From Mycteria americana (Eukaryota; Chordata; Aves; Ciconiiformes; Ciconiidae): 64,000 nucleotides of DNA. This document shows positions 47,301 to 58,359 of this stretch, piece by piece (within the stretch, counting starts at the first letter, position 1; each line of letters starts with the position of its first letter). The position numbers were made by a program, and so were the translations under genes. The DNA lies in assembly GCF_035582795.1 (NCBI RefSeq), contig NC_134390.1, positions 789,060-853,059 of the forward strand, read 5' to 3'. The notes beneath the pieces were generated by a model that saw only the letters and a program-made list of their open reading frames with translations, had not been told where the DNA came from and ran no database searches.

Positions 47301-48780
47301 CCTCCTTCCCCTGGCTAACCCCATCCTGGGGGGCTCAGGGGACCCCTACCCCATAACACCCAGCCCTGGGGGACCCTAGGGATCCCCCCCCCCCCGCCCA
47401 TGGTACCCAGCCCTGGGGGCCCTGTGACCCCCTTCCCCTTGCTAACCCCATCCTGGGGGGGCTCAGGGGACCCCTACCCCATAATACCCAGCCCTGGGGG
47501 ACCCTAGGGATCCCTCATCCCATGGTACACAGCCTTGGGGTCCTGGGGACCCCCCCCTTCCCCTTGCTAACCCCATCCTGGGGGGGCTCAGGGGACCCCT
47601 ACCCCATAATACCCAACCCTGGGGGAGCCTAGGGATCCCCCCCACTCCATGGTACCCATCCCAGGGGGCCCCGGGGACCCCCTTTCCCTTGCTAACCCCA
47701 TGGTGGGGGGGCTCAGGGGATCCCTACCCCACAGTACCCCGCCCTGGGGGACCCTAAGGACCCCCCCAGTCCATAGTACCAAGCCCTGGGCCACCCTAGA
47801 GCCACTTCCCCTTGCTAATCCTGTCCTGAGGGGCTCAGGGGACCCCCTCCCCCATAATACCAAGCCCTGGGGGACAGATGGGACCCCCCCACCCACCCCA
47901 CCCCACGGTACCCATCCTTGCGGGCCCTGGGGACCCCCCTTCCCCTTGCTAACCCCAGCCTGAGGGGCTCGGGGACCCCTACACCATGGTACCAAGCCCT
48001 GAGGGACCCTATGGGTTCCCCCCCCCCCAGCCCGTGCTACCCAGCCCTGGGGGCCTTGGGATCCCCTTCCCCTTGCTGACCCTGTCCTGGGGGGCTCAGG
48101 GGAACCCCCACCCCATAATACCAAGCCCTGGGGGACCCTAGGGACCCCCCAGCCCATGGTACCCAGGCTTTGGGGACCCTAGGGACCCCCTACCCTATAA
48201 TACCAAGCCCTGGGCGACCCTAGGGACCCCCCCACCCCATAATACTCAGCCCTGGGGGACCCTAGGGACCCCCCAGCCCATGGTACCCAGGCTTTGGGGA
48301 CCCTAGGGACCCCCGACCCCATAATACCAAGCCCTGGGGGACCCTAGGGACCCCCCCCCACCCCCTAATACTCAGCCCTGGGGGACCCTAGGGACCCCCC
48401 AGCCCATGGTACCCAGGCTTTGGGGACCCTAGGGACCCCCTATCCCATAATACTCAGCCCTGGGGGACCCTAGGGACCCCCCAGCCCATGGTACCCAGGC
48501 TTTGGGGACCCTAGGGACCCCCTACCCCATAATACCAAGCCCTGGGCAACCCTAGGGACCCCCCACCCCATAATACTCAGCCCTGGGGGACCCTAGGGAC
48601 CCCCCAGCCCATGGTACCCAGGCTTTGGGGACCCTAGGGATCCCCCCCCCCCCCATAATACTCAGCCCTGGAGGCCCCGGGGACCCCCTTCCCCTCACTA
48701 ACCTCGTCCTGGGGGACCTTAGGGACCCCCACCCCATAGTACCAGCCCTGGGGGACCCTAGGGCCCCCCCCCTATGCTAC
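47300..48780 (-). repeat. Minisatellite with gaccctagggacccccc, MAP3K12 last intron, part 2
   Basis: About 25 units of 55-62 bp alternating cagcccatggtacccaggct, ttggggaccctagggacccc and cccataataccaagccctgg. The palindrome ccctaggg recurs in most units. Confidence 0.92.
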
Positions 48781-48871
48781 CCATCCCTGGGACCACCCCA
48801 CCCCATGGTGCCACCCATCCCTGCGGGCCTGCGGGTGCTCCCCAGCACCCACCCCAGGGTGGGGGCATCAC

Positions 48872-49133
48872 CTTGGGGCTGAGCCCCCCGTGACGGCGGC
48901 CGGGACCCTCGGGGGGGGCGGCATCCAGGGGGATCTCGGAGCCCTGGGAGAGCAGGTCCTCGGAGCGGTCGTCGGGACGCTCGTCCGTGTTGGTGCTGCC
49001 CACGTCGGGGGTGGCACTGTGCGAGGGCTCGCTCGTGTGCCCCTCGTCCCCGTCCCCGTCCCCGTCCCCGTCCGAGAAGTTCTCCGAGCTGAAGGTCGAC
49101 AGCGACTGGCGCTTGCTCATGCCTGGGGGCCAC
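48872..49133 (-). CDS. MAP3K12: MAP3K12 exon with Asp-Gly hexanucleotide run
   Basis: 262 nt, acceptor tcccag, donor gtgatg. It encodes [20 protein letters not shown] and [34 protein letters not shown] hexanucleotide run encodes [10 protein letters not shown] where human has only DGEEG. Confidence 0.94.
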
Positions 49134-49179
49134 CTGGGATGGGTTGGGTGGGGGGGGGGGTGAGGACCCACAGACCCCC

Positions 49180-50300
49180 TCCTGCACCCATCCTGAGCAT
49201 CTGGGCACCCACTGAACTCCTGCACCCATCCTGGGCATCCAACCACCCAGGGACTCCCCTGCACCCATCCCAGGCATCTGAGCACCCATGGACCCCCACC
49301 ACCACCACCCATCCTGGGCACCCAGCCACCCATGGACACTCCTGCACCCATCTCAGGTGTCTGAGCACCCATGGACCCCCACCACCACCACCCATCCTGG
49401 GCACCCAGCCACCCATGGACACTCCTGCACCCATCCCAGGCATCTGAGCACCCATGGACCCCCACCACCACCACCCATCCTGGGCACCCAGCCACCCATG
49501 GACACTCCTGCACCCATCTCAGGTGTCTGAGCACCCATGGATGCCCACCACCACCCCCCATCCTGGGCATCCAACCACCCAGGGACTCCCCTGCACCCAT
49601 CCCAGCCATCTGAGCACGCATGGATCCCCACCACCACCACCCATCCTGGGCATCCAACCACCCATGGACCCTCCTGCACCCATCCCAGGTGTCTGAGCAC
49701 CCATGGATCCCCACCACCACCATCCATCCTGGGCACCCAACCACCCATGGACCCCCCTGCACCCATCTCAGGCATCTGAGCACCCATGGATCCCCACCAC
49801 CACCACCCATCCTGGGCATCCAGGCACCCATGGACCCTCCTGCACCCATCTCAGGCGTCTGAGCACCCATGGACCCCCACCACCACCACCCATCCTGGGC
49901 ATCCAGGCACCCATGGACCCTCCTGCACCCATCTCAGGCGTCTGAGCACCCATGGACCCCCACCACCACCACCAATCCTGGGCACCCAACCAGCCAGGGA
50001 CTCCCCTGCACCCATCCCAGCCATCTGAGCACCCATGAATCTCCACCACCACCACCCGTCCTGGGCACCCAACCACCCATGGACCCCCCTGCACCCATCC
50101 CAGCCATCTGACCACCCATGGATCCCCACCACCACCACCCACCCTGGGCATCCAACCACCCAGGGACTCCCCTGCACCCATTCCAGGTGTCTGAGCACCC
50201 ATGGATCCCCACCACCACCACCCATCCTGGGCACCCAACCACCCATGGACCCTCCTGCACCCATCTTGGGCTTCTGAACACCCATGGACACCCTCCACCC
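49180..50300 (-). repeat. 83-bp minisatellite, MAP3K12 intron
   Basis: About 13 very regular copies of an 83-bp unit with gagcacccatggaccccc, accaccaccacccatcctgg and cccctgcacccatctcagg on the + strand, continuing in degenerate form to 50560. G-rich on the gene's coding strand. Confidence 0.95.
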
Positions 50301-50614
50301 GCACACATCCTGGGCTTCCAACCACCCACGGCCTCCTCCCTGCAGACATCCTGGCTGTCTGAGCACCCATGGACCTCCCCCACGCACCCATCCCAGGCAT
50401 CTGGGCACCCACCGACCCCCTGCACCCATCCTGGGCTTCCAAGGACCCGTAGACACCCCTCCTGCACCCATCCTGAGTGTCTGAGCACCCCCGGACCCCC
50501 ACCTCCACACACAGCCTGGGTGTCCAAGCACCCCCTTGCACCCACGCCAGGTGTCCGAGCACCCAGGGACCCCCAAACGGACCGAGGTATCTGGGGGAGG
50601 GGGTCAGCACCCAC

Positions 50615-50685
50615 CTCTGCCGCAGCGGCAGCTCCACCTCGCTGTCCACTTCACCCTCCTCCTCCTCCGACGAGACCCCCCGCTT
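50615..50685 (-). CDS. MAP3K12: MAP3K12 exon, acidic box
   Basis: 71 nt, acceptor cccccag, donor gtgggt. KRGVSSEEEEGEVDSEVEL, as in human KRGISSEEEEGEVDSEVEL, then PLRQ. Confidence 0.95.
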
Positions 50686-50734
50686 CTGGGGGCAGAGGGG
50701 GGGGGGGGCATTGGGGTCCTCCCACTGCCCCTCG

Positions 50735-51310
50735 GGAGGGACCCAGGGGTCCTGACCCCCCCAGGATGGACCCAAGGGTCCTGCCCCCCCCCCCTCGGGA
50801 GCGACCCAGGGGTCCTGACCCCCCCAGGATGGACCCAAGGGTCCTGCCCTCCCCTCCTCAGGAGGGACCCAGGGGTCCTGACCCCCCCAGGATGGACCCA
50901 AGGGTCCTGGCCCCCCCCCCCTCGGGAGCGACCCAGGGGTCCTGACCCCCCCAGGATGGACCCAAGGGTCCTTCCCCCCCCCCCCCGGGAGGGACCCAGG
51001 GGTCCTGACCCCCCCCGGATGGACCCAAGGGTCCTGCCCCCCCCCCCCCGGGAGGGACCCAGGGGTCCTGACCCCCCCAGGATGGACCCAAGGGTCCTGC
51101 CCCCCCCCCCCCTCGGGAGCGACCCAGGGGTCCTGACCCCCCCAGGATGGACCCAAGGGTCCTGCCCCCCCCTCTCGGGAGCGACCCAGGGGTCCTGACC
51201 CCCCCAGGATGGACCCAAGGGTCCTTCCCCCCCCCCCCGGGAGGGACCCAGGGGTCCTGACCCCCCCAGGATGGACCCAAGGGTCCTGCCCCCCCCTCCT
51301 CAGGAGGGAC
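50735..51310 (-). repeat. About 60-bp minisatellite, MAP3K12 intron
   Basis: About ten copies of a unit with gggacccaggggtcctgacc, ccccaggatggacccaaggg and tcctgcccccccc. C-run length varies between copies, so assembly may be unreliable here. Confidence 0.93.
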
Positions 51311-51449
51311 CCCTGTGTCTGACCCCCCCCTCCAAACCCCTTCCCCGAAGGCATCCGTCCCCCTCCCCACTGCTGGGATGGACCTGGGGGTCCTGTCCCC
51401 CCCCCCAGCCCCCCCCCCAAAAAGGGACCCAGGCGTCCACGGCTCTCAC

Positions 51450-51897
51450 CTGCCCACGGGTGACGGCCGCCCGGTACAGCAGTGCCGCGGGGGTGAGGTG
51501 CTGCCCGGCCCCCGCTTTCCCCCCCCGGCCGGCCCCGCTCTCCCGCTCGGGCTCACCGGGAGCCGGGGGCCGTGGCGGGGGGGACCCTTGGGTGCCCGTC
51601 GCCCCCCCAGCTCCCGCATCAGGTACCGCAGCTGGGGGGGCACCCGTAGCCTCCAAGGTGCCCCCGAGGAGGTCGGGACCGGCAGCGGTTGGAGGGGGTC
51701 CGGGCAGTCCCCGGGGGGGTCCGGCCTCAGGGCCCAGGTCCCCGCAGCCCCCCCGGGGTCCCGCTTTGCGATGGCGGCCCTTGGCCCGGCGGCTGCGCCC
51801 GGGCGAGGGGGGGCCCTTGGGGCACCCTGGCAGGGCCACCTGCGCCATGGCCGCATCCAGCTTGGGCAGCAGCACCTCCGGCTTCAGGATGTCGGGC
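51450..51897 (-). CDS. MAP3K12: MAP3K12 exon, Gly/Pro-rich region
   Basis: 448 nt, 149 whole codons. It starts [20 protein letters not shown], continues through [16 protein letters not shown], then a diverged Gly/Pro/Ala-rich middle, and ends [18 protein letters not shown]. The two ends are close to human; the middle is shorter and low-complexity. Confidence 0.93.
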
Positions 51898-51939
51898 CTG
51901 GGGGGGGGACGGGAGGGGGGGGGACATGGGGAAGGGCTG

Positions 51940-52440
51940 CGGACGGGGACCCAGGCGTCCGGGAGCCCCTGGAATACCCCCCACCCAGCCAGGAGGGACC
52001 CCCATGTCCAGACCCCCCCTAAGGACCCCCCCCTCCAAGGGACACTGGCATCTGCACCCCCAGAACATGCCCCCCTCCCCCTCAAGGGACCCCAGGCATC
52101 TGCACCCCTGGACACCCCCCCAGCCCAAAGGACCCCAGGCATCAGCACCCCCCAGAGCCCCCCCACCCTAAAGGACCCCAGCACCCCGTTTCCCAGCCCC
52201 CTGTCCCCAAAGGACCCCAGGGCACTCGAGCCCCCAGACCCCCGCCCCCCAAAGGACCCACGTGTCCAGGCTCCCAGCCCCCCAAGGACCCATACGTCCA
52301 TGTCCCCAGACACCCCCTCCCTCACCCTGGGGGACCCACACCATGCCCCCCCCCCCTTCAAAGCACCCAGGCATCCAAACCCCCAGACCCCCCCCCACCC
52401 CAAAGGACCCAGGATTCACCCACCCGCCTGCCCGCCCCCC
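51940..52440 (-). repeat. Degenerate short repeats, MAP3K12 intron
   Basis: Loose repeats of about 45-55 bp with aaaggaccccaggcatc and tgcacccccagacccccc. No gene content. Confidence 0.7.
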
Positions 52441-52467
52441 CCCGAGGGACCCAGGTGATGGGCGCAC

Positions 52468-52605
52468 CGCTTGCCGTGGGGCGAGAGCTTCTGGGGGACG
52501 TTGCGTTTCTTGATGAGGGTCTCGACGGCGTTGCCGTGCAGGAGCCCCCGTGGCGCCCGTGGCTTGAAGAGTCCAGGGTAACGCTTCTCCAGCGCCTGCT
52601 CCCGC
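52468..52605 (-). CDS. MAP3K12: MAP3K12 exon after the zippers
   Basis: 138 nt, acceptor gtggcag, donor gtgcgc. It encodes [40 protein letters not shown] and SPHGK, collinear with human. Confidence 0.95.
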
Positions 52606-52659
52606 CTGCCACGGGCCACGCGTGGGCACCCGCACCCAGGGACGCGGCATGGGGTGGCG

Positions 52660-53900
52660 TGGCCACGGCCTTGGGGTGGTGGCCACGGGGTGGGTAAGGG
52701 CTGGCCATGGGCTCAGGGTAGCCATGGGGTGGGTATATGGGTGGTCTTGGCCGTGGGGTGGATACAGGGTTGGCTGTGGCCATGAGGTGGGTACAGCGTT
52801 GGCTGTGGCCATGGGGTAGATATAGGATTGGCCGTGGCCGTGGGGGGGATATAGAGTTGGTTGTGGCCACGGGTTGGCCATGAGATGGCTATAGGGTTGG
52901 CCATGGCCATGGGGTAGATACAGGCTTGGCCATGGCCATGAGATGGCTATAGGGTTGGCCACGGCCATGGGGTAGATACAGGCTTGGCCATGGCCATGAG
53001 ATGGCTATAGGGTTGGCCATGGCCATGGGGTAGATACAGGCTTGGCCATGGCCATGAGATGGCTATAGGGTTGGCCATGGCCATGGGGTAGATATAGGGT
53101 TGGCCATGGCCATGGAGTGGCCATCAGGTGGATATAGGGTTGGTCACGGCCATGGCGTAGATATAGGGTTGGCTGTGGCCATGGGGTGGCTATAGAATTG
53201 GCCATGGCTATGGGGTGGATATAGGGTTGGCCATGGCCATGGGGTGGCCATGGGATGGATACAGGGTTGGCTATGGCCATGGGGTGGCTATGGGGTGGCC
53301 AAAGGTTTGGCCATGGCCATGGGGTGGCCATAAGGTTGGCCATGGCCATGGAGTTGGCCATCGCTATAGGTTTGGTCGTGGCCGTGGGGTGACCATAGGG
53401 TAGATATAGGATTGGCCATGGCCAGGGGTGGCCATAAGGTTGGCCATGGCCATGGAGTTGGCCATCGCTATAGGTTTGGCCGTGGCCGTGGGGTGGCCAT
53501 AGGGTAGATATAGGATTGGCCATGGCCAAGGGTGGCCACAAGGTTGGCCATGGCCATGGAGCTGGCCACAGCTATAGTGTTAGCCACAGCCATGGGGTGG
53601 CCATAGGGTAGATATAGGATTGGCCATGGCCAGGGGTGGCCACAAGGTTGGCCATGGCCATGGAGCTGGCCACAGCTATAGCGTTAGCCACAGCCGTGGG
53701 GTGGCCATAGGGTAGATATAGGATTGGCCATGGCCATGGGGTGGCCATAAGGTTGGCCATGCTCATGGAGTTGGCCATCACTATAGGTTTGGTCGTGGCC
53801 GTGGGGTGACCATAGGGTAGATATAGGATTGGCCATGGCCATGGGGTGGCTATAGCATTGGCCACAGCAATGGGGCAGCCATGGGGTGGGTATAGGGGGC
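52660..53900 (-). repeat. Minisatellite of ggttggccatggccatgggg type, MAP3K12 intron
   Basis: Short units (39-60 bp) with ggccatggccatggggtggc and catagggtagatatagg. Larger blocks of about 100-130 bp recur near 53390-53830. It stops about 35 bp from the zipper exon. Confidence 0.92.
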
Positions 53901-53939
53901 GCTGGGGGGTGCTGGGGGGCGCTGGGGGTGCCCGCTCAC

Positions 53940-54056
53940 CTGAGCAGCTCCTTCTCCTTGAGCTCCAGCTGCAGCATGAGGGCGCTGAGCTCCATGTAGA
54001 GGTTGTTGGCGCGCTCCAGCTTGCGCTCATAGTGCTCCCTGATGTCCAGCGCGTGC
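53940..54056 (-). CDS. MAP3K12: MAP3K12 exon, leucine zipper 2
   Basis: 117 nt, acceptor tgccag, donor gtgagc. It encodes [20 protein letters not shown] and [18 protein letters not shown] with heptad leucines. Confidence 0.95.
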
Positions 54057-54301
54057 CTGGCACCCGGGGCACGCGGGGCGTTGGCACGCACGGCACCCCA
54101 CGGCACCCCACGGCGCCCCACGGCGCCCCACGGCGCCCGCCACACACAAGGACAGGCACCCAACAGCCCTCCCTGTACCCCAGCACCCCCTGATACCTCC
54201 TGCCCCTGGTCCCCCCACCACGTCCCTTGATGCCCCAGTGTCCCCCTGTCCCTGGCGTCCCCCTGCCCCTGGCGTCCCCCTGCCCCGTGGACGGGCCCCA
54301 C

Positions 54302-54411
54302 CGGAGCTCCTCGCGCCGGCGGTTGATGAGCTCCTCCTCCAGCCGGTGCAGACACGTCCCCTCCGACTTGATCTTCTCGAAGTGCAGCTTCACCTCCTCC
54401 CGCCACTCCGC
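54302..54411 (-). CDS. MAP3K12: MAP3K12 exon, leucine zipper 1
   Basis: 110 nt, acceptor tgccgcag, donor gtgggg. It encodes [18 protein letters not shown] and [16 protein letters not shown], the start of the zipper/coiled-coil region used for dimerisation. Confidence 0.95.
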
Positions 54412-54419
54412 CTGCGGCA

Positions 54420-54780
54420 CACGGGCACCGGCTACCACGGGCACCGGGCGCTGGCTACCACGGGCACCGGCTACCACGGGCACCGGGCACCCCGGGCACC
54501 AGCTACAGCAGGCACGGGGCATGCTGGGCCCCGGCTACCGAGGACACCAGGCACCCCAGGCACCGGCTACCACGGGCACCGGGCACCCCGGGCACCGGCT
54601 ACAGCAGGCACGGGGCATGCTGGGCTCCGGCTACCAAGGACACCGGGCACCCCAGGCACTGGCTACCACGGGCATCAGGCACCCCAGGCAGCGGGCACCT
54701 TGGGCACCGGCTACTGGCTAGCACCAGGCACCCCGGGCACCGGCTACCAGTTAGGACCAGGCACCCTGGGCTCCAGCTAC
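54420..54780 (-). repeat. Short ggctaccacgggcaccgg repeats next to 48-bp array
   Basis: Diverged 15-24-bp units (ggcaccggctaccacggg) directly beside the zipper exon. They grade into the 48-bp array. Confidence 0.8.
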
Positions 54781-56360
54781 CTTGTGCACCGGTTGCCACA
54801 GGCATTGGGCACCCTGGGCACCGGTTGCCACAGGCACTGGGCACCCTGGGCTCCGGCTACCCTGGGCACCGGTTGCCACAGGCACTGGGCACCCTGGGCT
54901 CAGGCTACCCTGGGCACCGGTTGCCACAGGCATTGGGCACCCTGGGCTCAGGCTACCCTGGGCGCTGGTTGCCACAAGCACTGGGCACCCTGGGCACCGG
55001 CTACCTTGGGCACCGGTTGCCACAGGCACTGGGCACCCTGGGCACCGGCTACCCTGGGCACCGGTTGCCACAGGCATTGGGCACCCTGGGCTCAGGCTAC
55101 CTTGGGCACCGGTTGCCACAGGCACTGGGCACGCTGGGCTCCTGCTACCCTGGGCACCGGTTGCCACAGGCATTGGGCACCCTGGGCTCAGGCTACCTTG
55201 GGCACCAGTTGCCACAGGCACTGGGCACCCTGGGCTCAGGCTACCTTGGGCACCGGTTGCCACAGGCACTGGGCACCCTGGGCTCAGGCTACCCTGGGCA
55301 CCGGTTGCCACAGGCACTGGGCACCCTGGGCTCAGGCTACCTTGGGCACCGGTTGCCACAGGCACTGGGCACCCTGGGCTCGGGCTACCTTGGGCACCGG
55401 TTGCCACAGGCATTGGGCACCCTGGGCTCCTGCTACCCTGGGCACCGGTTGCCACAGGCACTGGGCACCCTGGGCTCAGGCTACCTTGGGCACCGGTTGT
55501 CACAGGCACTGGGCACCCTGGGCTCCGGCTACCTTGGGCACCGGTTGCCACAGGCACTGGGCACCCTGGGCACCGGCTACCTTGGGCACCGGTTGCCACA
55601 GGCACTGGGCACCCTGGGCTCCGGCTACCTTGGGCACCGGTTGCCACAGGCACTGGGCACCCTGGGCTCAGGCTACCTTGGGCACCGGTTGCCACAGGCA
55701 TTGGGCACCCTGGGCACCGGCTACCTTGGGCACCGGTTGCCACAGGCACTGGGCACCCTGGGCTCCGGCTACCTTGGGCACCGGTTGCCACAGGCACTGG
55801 GCACCCTGGGCTCCGGCTACCTTGGGCACCGGTTGCCACAGGCATTGGGCACCCTGGGCACCGGCTACGTTGGGCACCGGTTGCCACAGGCATTGGGCAC
55901 CCTGGGCTCAGGCTACCCTGGGCACCGGTTGCCACAGGCACTGGGCACCCTGGGCACCGGCTACCTTGGGCACCGGTTGCCACAGGCACTGGGCACCCTG
56001 GGCTCAGGCTACCTTGGGCACCGGTTGCCACAGGCATTGGGCACCCTGGGCACCGGCTACCTTGGGCACCGGTTGCCACAGGCACTGGGCACCCTGGGCT
56101 CAGGCTACCTTGGGCACCGGTTGCCACAGGCATTGGGCACCCTGGGCACCGGCTACCTTGGGCACTGGTTGCCACAGGCACTGGGCACCCTGGGCTCCGG
56201 CTACCTTGGGCACCGGTTGCCACAGGCACTGGGCACCCTGGGCTCCGGCTACCTTGGGCACCGGTTGCCACAGGCATTGGGCACCCTGGGCTCCTGCTAC
56301 CCTGGGCACCGGTTGCCACAGGCATTGGGCACCCTGGGCACCGGCTACCTTGGGCACAAG
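54780..56360 (-). repeat. 48-bp minisatellite, MAP3K12 intron
   Basis: About 33 copies of a 48-bp unit containing ggcaccggttgccacaggca and ctgggcaccctgggctccgg, then ctacctt. Because 48 is divisible by 3, frames stay open over the whole array without being coding. Confidence 0.96.
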
Positions 56361-57304
56361 ACACCCCAGGCACCCTGGGCACTGCATTACCTGGGTGCAG
56401 CTACTCTAGGCACTGGGATATACTGGGCACAGCTACCCTGAGCACTGGGATACACTGGGCATGGATGCCCTGGGCACCGGCTACTGTGGGCACCAGTTGC
56501 GCCAGCACCAGCCCTCACAGTCACTGGCATTTGAAGCAGGTCTCCTGTGGGGTTTGGGGGTACCAGGGTGCGGGGGGGGTCCCTGGGTGCTGGGTATGCT
56601 GGGGGTCTTGGGGTGCTGGGGCCCCGGGGTGCTGGGTACTGGGGATTTGGAGTAGGTCTCCTGCAGGGTTTGGGGGTCCCAGGGTACTGGGGGGTCCCTG
56701 GGTGCCAGGGGTCCTGGGGTTCTGGGGTCCCATGGTGCTGGGAGTCCTGGGGTGCTGGGGGGTCCCAGGATGCTGGGGGTCTTGGGGTGCTGGGTATCAT
56801 GGGGGGGGTCCCTGTGTGCCAGGGGTCCCGGGGTTCTGGGGTCCCAGGGTGCTGGGAGTCCTGGGGTGCTGGGGGGTCCCAGGGTGCTGGGGGGTCCCAG
56901 GATGCTGGGGGTCCTGGGGTGCTGGGTATCATGGGGGGGGTCCCTGTGTGCCAGGGGTGCCAGGGTTTTGGGGTCCCATGGTGCTGGGAGTCCTGGGGTG
57001 CTGGGGGGTCCCAGGGTGCTGGGAGTCCTGGGGTGCTGGGGGGTCCCAGGGTGCTGGGGGGTCCCAGGATGCTGGGGGTCCTGGGGTGCTGGGTATCATG
57101 GGGGGGGTCCCTGTGTGCCAGGGGTGCCAGGGTTTTGGGGTCCCATGGTGCTGGGAGTCCTGGGGTGCTGGGGGGTCCCAGGGTGCTGGGGGGTCTCGGG
57201 GTGCTGCGATATCCCAGGGGTCCTGGGGCGCTGGGGGTCCCAGGGGTCTTGGGGGCCCTGGGGTGCTGGGGGTCCCGGGGGGTCCCTGGGTGCTGGGGGT
57301 CCCA

Positions 57305-57340
57305 GGTGCTGGGTACCTGGGATTTGAAGTAGGTCTCCTG
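57305..57340 (-). repeat. Copy 1 of MAP3K12 exon end plus splice donor
   Basis: Identical over 36 bp to 58104-58139, the end of the kinase-terminal exon and its donor. On the - strand an acceptor-like ccctgcag precedes it and gtaccc follows, framing 21 nt (57317-57337) that would read ETYFKSQ. Confidence 0.9.
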
Positions 57341-57794
57341 CAGGGTTTAGGGGTCCCAGGGTACTGGGGGGTCCCTGGGTGCCAGGGGTCCCGGGGTTCT
57401 GGGGTCCCATGGTGCTGGGAGTCCTGGGGTGCTGGGGGGTCCCAGGATGCTGGGGGTCCTGGGGTGCTGGGTATCGTGGGGGGGTCCCTGTGTGCCAGGG
57501 GTGCCAGGGTTTTGGGGTCCCATGGTGCTGGGAGTCCTGGGGTGCTGGGGGGTCCTAGGGTGCTGGGGGTCCTGGGGTGCTGGGTATCGTGGGGGGGTCC
57601 CTGTGTGCCAGGGGTGCCAGGGTTTTGGGGTCCCATGGTGCTGAGAGTCCTGGGGTGCTGGGGGGTCCCAGGGTGCTGGGGGGTCTCGGGGTGCTGCGAT
57701 ATCCCAGGGGTCCTGGGGCGCTGGGGGTCCCAGGGGTCTTGGGGGCCCTGGGGTGCTGGGGGTCCCGGGGGGTCCCTGGGTGCTGGGGGTCCCA

Positions 57795-57830
57795 GGTGCT
57801 GGGTACCTGGGATTTGAAGTAGGTCTCCTG
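57795..57830 (-). repeat. Copy 2 of MAP3K12 exon end plus splice donor
   Basis: Same 36-bp segment, 490 bp from copy 1, again flanked by ccctgcag and gtaccc (potential 21-nt microexon 57807-57827). Confidence 0.9.
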
Positions 57831-58115
57831 CAGGGTTTAGGGGTCCCAGGGTACTGGGGGGTCCCTGGGTGCCAGGGGTCCCGGGGTTCTGGGGTCCCAT
57901 GGTGCTGGGAGTCCTGGGGTGCTGGGGGGTCCCAGGATGCTGGGGGTCCTGGGGTGCTGGGTATCGTGGGGGGGTCCCTGTGTGCCAGGGGTGCCAGGGT
58001 TTTGGGGTCCCATGGTGCTGGGAGTCCTGGGGTGCTGGGGGGTCCCAGGGTGCTGGGGGGTCTCGGGGTGCTGGGGTATCCCAGGGGTCCCAGGGGGTCC
58101 CTGGGTGCTGGGTAC

Positions 58116-58224
58116 CTGGGATTTGAAGTAGGTCTCCTGGGGGGTGGAGAGGACGTCGGCGGAGGCGATGTCGAGGTGCAGCAGGATCTGGCGGAAGGAC
58201 GGCCGGTTCCGGGGCTTGCTGTTC
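58116..58224 (-). CDS. MAP3K12: MAP3K12 exon, end of kinase domain
   Basis: 109 nt, acceptor ccccgcag, donor gtaccc. It encodes [36 protein letters not shown]. The last 24 bases of this exon and its donor are duplicated inside the downstream intron (57305-57340 and 57795-57830). Confidence 0.96.
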
Positions 58225-58359
58225 CTGCGGGGAGCGGGCACGACGCTGGGCGCAGGCGGGGGGGGCAGCTGGGTGCTAGGGGGGTGCTGAGGCTTTTTGG
58301 GACCGCGGGCAGAGAAGGGTGCACAGGACACGTGAGGTGCCCAAGGAGCAGGGGTGCCC

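Larger units (their letters stand above)
56515..58115 (-). repeat. Higher-order repeat with exon-end copies, MAP3K12 intron
   Basis: Units of ggggtcccagggtgctgggg and ggtcctggggtgctgggtat are organised in a higher-order block of 490 bp (57305 to 57795). Each full block carries a 36-bp copy of the end of the neighbouring exon plus its donor. Older diverged copies are seen at about 56523-56548 and 56631-56672. Confidence 0.92.

Noticed and set aside
49180-56360. CRISPR-like regular repeats (48, 62, 83 bp)
   Set aside because: Units are directly tandem with no unique spacers and lie in introns of vertebrate genes.
54238-57817. Open frames of 723 and 1011 codons on + and others on - in the MAP3K12 intron
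   Set aside because: Generated by the 48-bp unit (divisible by 3) and by stop-free GC-rich repeats. They do not match any family and overlap real splice sites of MAP3K12.
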